In this document: positions 59,661 to 64,000 of the stretch, piece by piece
Numbering within the stretch: the stretch's first letter is position 1
Layout of the letters: the number at the start of each line of letters is the position of its first letter
Assembly (NCBI RefSeq): GCF_016908525.1
Contig: NZ_JAFBEB010000003.1
Coordinates: forward strand, 186,001-250,000
Source of the DNA: Brevibacillus fulvus
Lineage (GTDB): Bacteria; Bacillota; Bacilli; Brevibacillales; Brevibacillaceae
Reading direction: 5' to 3'
DNA length: 64,000 nt
The notes under the pieces: generated by a model
Database searches by the model: none
What the model was told of the DNA's origin: nothing
What the model saw: only the letters and a program-made list of their open reading frames with translations
Program-made: the position numbers and the translations under genes

Positions 59661-60383
59661 ATGAAGAAGATAGGTGTTTTGCAAAAAATTTACCGGCATC
59701 CCGTCAAAGCGTTTGGCGGCGAACTTCTGCAGTCCAGTGCAGTCGACCGGTTCGGCCTGTTCGGCGACCGCGGCTATTATTTCCGCGACGAATCGCGTTC
59801 CGGCAAATATTTGAGTGCGGACAGGGTTCCGGGGTTGCTTGGGTACAGTGCGGAGTATGTCGATGAACAAAGCGGGGAGCTGTATCCGGCTGTGCGGATT
59901 AAAAGCCCCGATGGCAAACTGTACCGCTGGGAAGATCCCGACTTTCAACGTGAAATCGCCGAACTGGCCAAACGTCCGGTCACCCCGATGGTCAATACTC
60001 CGGCTCAGGGAGGGGCCAATTGGGAGGACCACCTGCTGCTTGTCACCGATGCTTCGCTGCGGGAAATTGCCCGTCGATGGGGAAAAACGGAAATTGATCC
60101 GCGGCGGTTCCGCGGCAATTTTGTCATCGCACTTGATGAAGACAGCCCTTTCGTGGAAGATAACTGGTTTGGACGGACGCTCAAAATAAACGACGTGGAG
60201 CTGAAAGTCAACAAACATTGTGAGCGTTGCATGTATATCAATATCGATCCTGACAATTTGCGGATCGACGCCAGTTTGCTGAAAACGGTTGTGCAAACAC
60301 GAGAAAATCATTTTGGCGTGTATGCATCCGTGCTGCAGACAGGTCGGGTAAGCCAGGGCGATGCGGTTTATCTTCTTGACTAG
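59661..60383 (+). CDS. MOSC-domain protein
   Basis: The 240-residue protein has an N-terminal MOSC_N beta-barrel part (IYRHPVKAFGGELLQ, GLFGDRGYYFRDE) and a C-terminal MOSC domain with the conserved cysteine in NKHCERCMYI (about 190) and DPRRFRGNFVI. MOSC proteins handle molybdenum cofactor sulfur or reduce N-hydroxylated bases, as YcbX and YiiM do. No molybdopterin gene is near, so the substrate is open. Confidence 0.83.
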   Translation: MKKIGVLQKIYRHPVKAFGGELLQSSAVDRFGLFGDRGYYFRDESRSGKYLSADRVPGLLGYSAEYVDEQSGELYPAVRIKSPDGKLYRWEDPDFQREIAELAKRPVTPMVNTPAQGGANWEDHLLLVTDASLREIARRWGKTEIDPRRFRGNFVIALDEDSPFVEDNWFGRTLKINDVELKVNKHCERCMYINIDPDNLRIDASLLKTVVQTRENHFGVYASVLQTGRVSQGDAVYLLD

Positions 60384-60450
60384 AAAGGAAGCCTCCGTTT
60401 TGCGGATCGACCGCTGCGATGGTTCGAGCGAGTCATTTTTACATACAGAG

Positions 60451-60490
60451 AAAAGGCAGAGAGCACTGCGGTAAGCTCTCTGCCTTTTAT
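60451..60490. terminator. Bidirectional terminator between MOSC and exonuclease genes
   Basis: A perfect 14-base stem (60451-60464 with 60475-60488) has A and T runs on both sides. Confidence 0.93.
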
Positions 60491-60503
60491 TTGTTTGCAG
60501 TAG

Positions 60504-61235
60504 TTAGCGATGATTGGCGTAGACGTCGGCCAGCGTACGATAACCCAATTGCCACGCTTTTTCCAGATAGATGCCCCACAATTTGGCGGTGGCCAAAGCG
60601 TCGTAAAAAGCATCGTGGCGCTTCAGGATTTCAATGGAATTAATCGCGCACAAGGTGTCCAATGTGGCATTGCCCAGCGGTCGGGAGGACAGTTGAATCA
60701 ACAGCATCGTATCCAGCAGACGATGGTCAAACTGCGCTTGCCTGACTTTTCGGAAGGCCGCCCGGAAAAATTCGCGTTCATGCCGCGAATGATGCGCAAC
60801 CAGCGGGCGCTGGCCGACAAACTGAAAAAAGCGGCCAAGCGTCTGTGGAAGATCGGGAGCCGTGTTCAAATCGTCGTCCGTAATTCCAGTCAACAAGGCA
60901 ATATGCTCCGGTACCGGACGGTTGGGCTGAACAAGACTGTAAAAACGTTCCTCCTCCAATACATGTGAACCCCGCATGGCAACGGCCCCGATGGAAATGA
61001 TTTCATCTCCCCGGTAGGGCTGAAAGCCGGTTGTTTCCAAATCGACAACGACAACTTCCAACTCCTCCAGGGACAGTTCATGGGTACTGGTCGATTGGCG
61101 TTCTTTGACCAGGGAACGCAGAAAAGCCAGATACCCCGGGTTGCTGTTCGAGCCGGCGGTGGAAAGAGAATCGGGCAGACCGTCTTCCCTTTGTGATGTG
61201 CGGAAGCGTTGAAATGGATTCCAGCCAGATCTCAT
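60504..61235 (-). CDS. DnaQ-like DEDDh 3'-5' exonuclease
   Basis: The 243-residue protein has ExoI VVVDLETTGFQPYRGDEIISIGAV (Asp and Glu near 64 and 66), ExoII LVAHHSRHEREF and ExoIII HDAFYDALATAKLW with the catalytic histidine. The first 55 residues are an unstructured extension. It overlaps the nucleotidyltransferase gene as ATGA (61232-61235). Exonuclease domains of this kind are often fused or linked to DUF294 proteins. Confidence 0.88.
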   Translation of the reverse strand: MRSGWNPFQRFRTSQREDGLPDSLSTAGSNSNPGYLAFLRSLVKERQSTSTHELSLEELEVVVVDLETTGFQPYRGDEIISIGAVAMRGSHVLEEERFYSLVQPNRPVPEHIALLTGITDDDLNTAPDLPQTLGRFFQFVGQRPLVAHHSRHEREFFRAAFRKVRQAQFDHRLLDTMLLIQLSSRPLGNATLDTLCAINSIEILKRHDAFYDALATAKLWGIYLEKAWQLGYRTLADVYANHR

Positions 61236-62338
61236 CCTGTTAAACTCCTTTTTGTCTTTGCTAGCTTGGCGGTCATGCTTTGCAATTCAAGCGCCAATTT
61301 CATCGCATCTTTCAGATGGGAACGCACCTCTTTGGGAACACTGTCCAGTTTCAGATAGCTGTTGTCGGCGTAGTTGTCGTCTTCCCAATCCAGCGGAGTA
61401 ATCAGCCGCAAACCGAGGAGATAGTGAAAATGATCCGAGACTTGCTGACAAAATTGACTCGGCCATATTTGCTTGCTGCGCAAGGCGGCAAGCCGGTTCA
61501 GCGTGGAATTGGCCTCGATCCCGTTTGCCAGGGAAAACATCCGCACACAGTTGACAAGCGGCAGATAGACCCCGTACTTGAGATTGATTGCTCCCCGGTA
61601 TCTCCCGTTTACTTCCGTCAAAATTCGCCCAAACAAACCGAGCGGAACGCGATGATAAAGGGTGTTGCTGACCAATCGCGGGATAATCGCCGGGGTCGCA
61701 GCCAACTTGGCAAACAAATGCTCCTGAAAACGTTGGAGCAGAGCCGAATCGCCGGCCAACAAGCGAACGTCGCTGACCAACAGCAAATAGCGAATATTTT
61801 CCCAGACAGGTTGTTCCACCCATTGGTCAATCATTGCCGTCCATGTCTCAATCGAACCGTGCCAGCGGCGATTGGAACAGATGACGTTGCCTTGGCAAGG
61901 GGGATAACCGGCTTCCTCCAGTCCCTGGACGACCGCAGCTGCCAGCAAGCGAAAGTATGATTCAATTTGCTGAACCTCTTCCGGTGCGAGTTCGGGAGCA
62001 ACTTGGTAGATCAACCCGTTGTCCTGATCGCTGATTAATCCTTGCTCTTCCCGGCCTCCGCTGCCGAACTGCAGAAAGGCATAGGGGACGGGAGGTTTGC
62101 CCATCCCCATCAGTTCCAGCTGATTAATCGACAATTGAACACTCTGCCGAATGATCCGCTCGTGGATCATGTTCGCCACGATCGCCAGCGAAGACAATTC
62201 GCCGCCGTTCTGTTTGTTTTGCAAAAAGCGACGATCGAGCATTTCCTGGCGCAACAGGCCAAGTTCCTGAAACGTTTTTGCTTCACTAATGCGGTTGCTT
62301 TGCTCAGCCGAGAGTGTGAACGGGTTTACCAGAGGCAT
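61232..62338 (-). CDS. DUF294-type (GlnD-like) putative nucleotidyltransferase
   Basis: ATG 62338 lies inside the 3' end of amtB and follows AGGAAGG, giving 368 residues. The nucleotidyltransferase core is QFGSGGREEQGLISDQDNGLIY (about 108-129), where the two aspartates of SDQD would bind metal. The C-terminal DUF294_C region follows (SNTLYHRVPLGLFGR). No CBS or cNMP domains are present. Proteins with this core resemble the uridylyltransferase part of GlnD; position behind amtB suggests a nitrogen-linked regulator. Confidence 0.82.
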   Translation of the reverse strand: MPLVNPFTLSAEQSNRISEAKTFQELGLLRQEMLDRRFLQNKQNGGELSSLAIVANMIHERIIRQSVQLSINQLELMGMGKPPVPYAFLQFGSGGREEQGLISDQDNGLIYQVAPELAPEEVQQIESYFRLLAAAVVQGLEEAGYPPCQGNVICSNRRWHGSIETWTAMIDQWVEQPVWENIRYLLLVSDVRLLAGDSALLQRFQEHLFAKLAATPAIIPRLVSNTLYHRVPLGLFGRILTEVNGRYRGAINLKYGVYLPLVNCVRMFSLANGIEANSTLNRLAALRSKQIWPSQFCQQVSDHFHYLLGLRLITPLDWEDDNYADNSYLKLDSVPKEVRSHLKDAMKLALELQSMTAKLAKTKRSLTG

Positions 62339-63656
62339 CGCCGCCTTCCTGCACCGGTTTGATCCGCTCGGTTGGGTGCATTTCCGGATAACCGTATACC
62401 CCATGTTCGCTCAAATCAAGACCAACGACTTCTTCTTCTTCGGTGACGCGCAGTCCCATGACAGATTTCATAATCGCCAAGATGACAAACGAAACGATGA
62501 ATACATAAATAATCGTGCCAACCAGCCCCAGTGCCTGCACGCCCAATTGATGCAAACCGCCGCCGTAGAACAAGCCAGGCGCTCCGACTCCGGCTTGCTC
62601 AACCAAAGCGGGGGTTGCGAAGAAGCCGGTCGAGAGCGTACCCCAAATTCCGGCAATCCCGTGCACGGAAAATGCGTAAATCGGATCATCGATTCCTTTG
62701 CGATCGAAATAAATCGACGTATAGAACGTTAGAATGCCTGACACAGCGCCGATAACGATGGCCGCCCATGGTTCAACAAAGGCACAAGAGGCCGTAATCG
62801 CCACCAATGCCGCCAATACACCGTTGAGCATGCTGGAGATGTCCGCTTTGCCCATTACAGCCCAAGAGATCAACATGGCGGCAACTGCGCCGGCAGCGGC
62901 AGCCAGGTTGGTTGTCAAGGCGACGTAGCCGAAGAATCCGGAGACCGAGCCGAGTGTGGAACCGGCGTTAAATCCGAACCAGCCGACCCAGAGAATGATC
63001 ACGCCCAGCACGGTGTAGACCTGGTTGTGACCGGGAATCAAATTGGAACTGCCATCCCGATTATATTTGCCAATCCGCGGTTTGAGCAGGATGGTCGCTG
63101 CCAATGCCGCCAATGCCCCCTGGAGATGAACGACGGTCGAACCGGCGAAATCTTGCATGCCCAGTGCCGCCAGCCAGCCGCCGCCCCAGACCCAATGCCC
63201 GACAATCGGATAAATCAACACGGTGTACAAGACCCCGAACACGAAATAGACGGAAAGTTTGGCCCGTTCCGCAAAACCGCCCCAGGCGATCGCCAGCGAG
63301 ACTCCAGCGAAAGCAAGCTGGAACAAAAATTTGATGCCGATCGGAATGCTGGTTGCCGAGAGCGATTCATACGCCTGTGCCGCCTGCTCTTCCGTACCGT
63401 TGAAGAAAAACCCGCTAAGACCGATGAATGAGTTCCCGGAACCGAAGGTCAATCCAAAGCCAAGCGCCCAGAAGGCAAGCGTGCAGATCCCGAACGTGAG
63501 AATCGTTTTGCCAGCGACGTGCCCGGCGTTTTTGGAACGGGTCGAGCCTGCTTCCAATAGGGCAAAACCACCTTGCATAAAAATGACCAAAATTGCCGAA
63601 ACCATCACCCAGGTCGCATCGATTGCAGTTGCCAGTTGACTTACGGTTGGTTCCAT
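62304..63656 (-). CDS. amtB: Ammonium transporter AmtB/NrgA
   Basis: The 450-residue protein has eleven spans and the family signatures DFAGSTVVHLQGALAALA (about 170-187, with the first pore histidine) and FSVHGIAGIWGTLSTG (second histidine). The cytoplasmic tail is long and acidic (EEEEVVGLDLSEHG). It conducts ammonium. The PII-like gene glnK/nrgB, usual next to amtB, is not here; a nucleotidyltransferase gene takes its place. A GlnR/TnrA-like site lies upstream. Confidence 0.95.
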   Translation of the reverse strand: MEPTVSQLATAIDATWVMVSAILVIFMQGGFALLEAGSTRSKNAGHVAGKTILTFGICTLAFWALGFGLTFGSGNSFIGLSGFFFNGTEEQAAQAYESLSATSIPIGIKFLFQLAFAGVSLAIAWGGFAERAKLSVYFVFGVLYTVLIYPIVGHWVWGGGWLAALGMQDFAGSTVVHLQGALAALAATILLKPRIGKYNRDGSSNLIPGHNQVYTVLGVIILWVGWFGFNAGSTLGSVSGFFGYVALTTNLAAAAGAVAAMLISWAVMGKADISSMLNGVLAALVAITASCAFVEPWAAIVIGAVSGILTFYTSIYFDRKGIDDPIYAFSVHGIAGIWGTLSTGFFATPALVEQAGVGAPGLFYGGGLHQLGVQALGLVGTIIYVFIVSFVILAIMKSVMGLRVTEEEEVVGLDLSEHGVYGYPEMHPTERIKPVQEGGDASGKPVHTLG

Positions 63657-63702
63657 AAAATCACTTCCTTTTCGCGTGAGGTTTATTTACATTTTATTTA
63701 TA

Positions 63703-63719
63703 CGTCAGATTATATGACA
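63703..63719 (-). promoter_or_regulatory. GlnR/TnrA-like site upstream of amtB
   Basis: On the minus strand TGTCATATAATCTGACG fits the TGTNA-N7-TNACA consensus except at the last base. It lies about 47 bases before amtB. Confidence 0.65.
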
Positions 63720-63871
63720 TAGAGGTTGGGAATTGCAATTGTTTTCCAAGCCATTTTCAAAATTTTGTTGCAAAAAGGCGCGAATTTGACTTTGTTATGT
63801 CAGGAACCGCCGCTTCTCTCGCCCCGAAACAAATGGTCTATGCACAGTCATGGTAGATATGTTTACAAAAA

Positions 63872-63900
63872 AGCCCTTCTCGTCTAAAGCGAGAAGGGCT
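63872..63900 (-). terminator. Terminator of the gene at the right edge
   Basis: AGCCCTTCTCG and CGAGAAGGGCT form a perfect 11-base stem followed on the minus strand by TTTTTT. The stop codon of the partial gene lies inside its loop. Confidence 0.9.
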
Positions 63901-64000
63901 GTTCGTCGGAGCCGGTGGATTTCAGGCGATTGTTCACCCAGTAGCCGCTGATCACCATTGCCAACAGCAGCAATCCGTTTGCCAAAACAACGTATGAACC
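63884..64000 (-). CDS. C-terminus of a membrane protein (partial)
   Basis: A minus-strand frame enters from the right edge and ends TAG at 63884. The 38 visible residues contain one hydrophobic span (YVVLANGLLLLAMVISGYWV) and a polar tail (NNRLKSTGSDEQPFSL). The rest of the gene is outside the window and the family cannot be named. Confidence 0.6.
   Translation of the reverse strand, partial: GSYVVLANGLLLLAMVISGYWVNNRLKSTGSDEQPFSL

Noticed and set aside
1..64000. CRISPR array, prophage, transposon or transfer RNA genes
   Set aside because: No regular spaced repeats, transposase or integrase motif, or tRNA-like cloverleaf was seen in either strand.

Overview
The window looks like chromosome from a motile, endospore-forming member of the Bacillales, of moderate GC and probably near Brevibacillus, Paenibacillaceae or Alicyclobacillaceae; the genus cannot be fixed from sequence alone. 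The reasons are strong AGGAGG-type ribosome sites with many TTG and GTG starts, an SspK-type spore protein, YunB, DUF3905, YozQ-like and YqkE-like proteins, a flotillin operon behind a sigma-W-type promoter, and KimA, NiaR, PdxK and MotAB homologues. I see no phage, transposase or CRISPR array.

Bases 1-6.2 kb hold the 3' part of an unusual biosynthetic operon: a truncated ketosynthase-like protein, a complete ketosynthase, a ketoreductase, an acyl carrier protein, a DUF1702 protein, a lipoprotein-like seven-repeat UnbV/CRTAC protein and a second acyl carrier protein. DUF1702 and UnbV are known mainly as accessory proteins of enediyne clusters. Here they sit with discrete type II synthase parts, which makes this the strongest candidate for an undescribed system. 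The cluster runs off the left edge.

Bases 6.3-10.9 kb are a Fur-box-controlled ferric-siderophore uptake operon with a nitroreductase inside it. A second Fur site at 42.9 kb precedes a FhuF-type siderophore-iron reductase. Then come nfeD-floT (11-13 kb), a TauE/SafE permease, and a nitroreductase. On the minus strand is an amidohydrolase/DUF3311/sodium-symporter operon with its probable regulator. speD, a third nitroreductase and a two-component system next to a membrane-anchored double DJ-1 protein follow.

Bases 25-36 kb carry a histidine kinase-STAS fusion, bioY with a BirA-like operator, a WbpB/WbpD-like sugar pair, an osmolyte ABC operon under a c-di-AMP riboswitch, pdxK and a MurJ/YtgP-type flippase. 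Bases 37-45 kb carry a RocR-like regulator divergent from rocD with paired palindromes, two membrane proteins, niaP-niaR with a large operator dyad, fhuF, a ZIP transporter and a YozQ-like protein. motAB, a BASS transporter and kimA with a second c-di-AMP riboswitch come next.

Bases 50-54.7 kb are rich in sporulation-associated small genes. The right end holds pgi, a TPP riboswitch before thiO, a YugN-like gene, an L,D-transpeptidase, nadK, a MOSC protein, and an amtB/nucleotidyltransferase/exonuclease operon with a GlnR/TnrA-like site. The potassium transporter and the osmolyte importer are both under predicted c-di-AMP riboswitches, so they form one osmotic regulon within this window. Iron, nicotinate, biotin, thiamine, arginine and ammonium genes each carry a recognisable control site.
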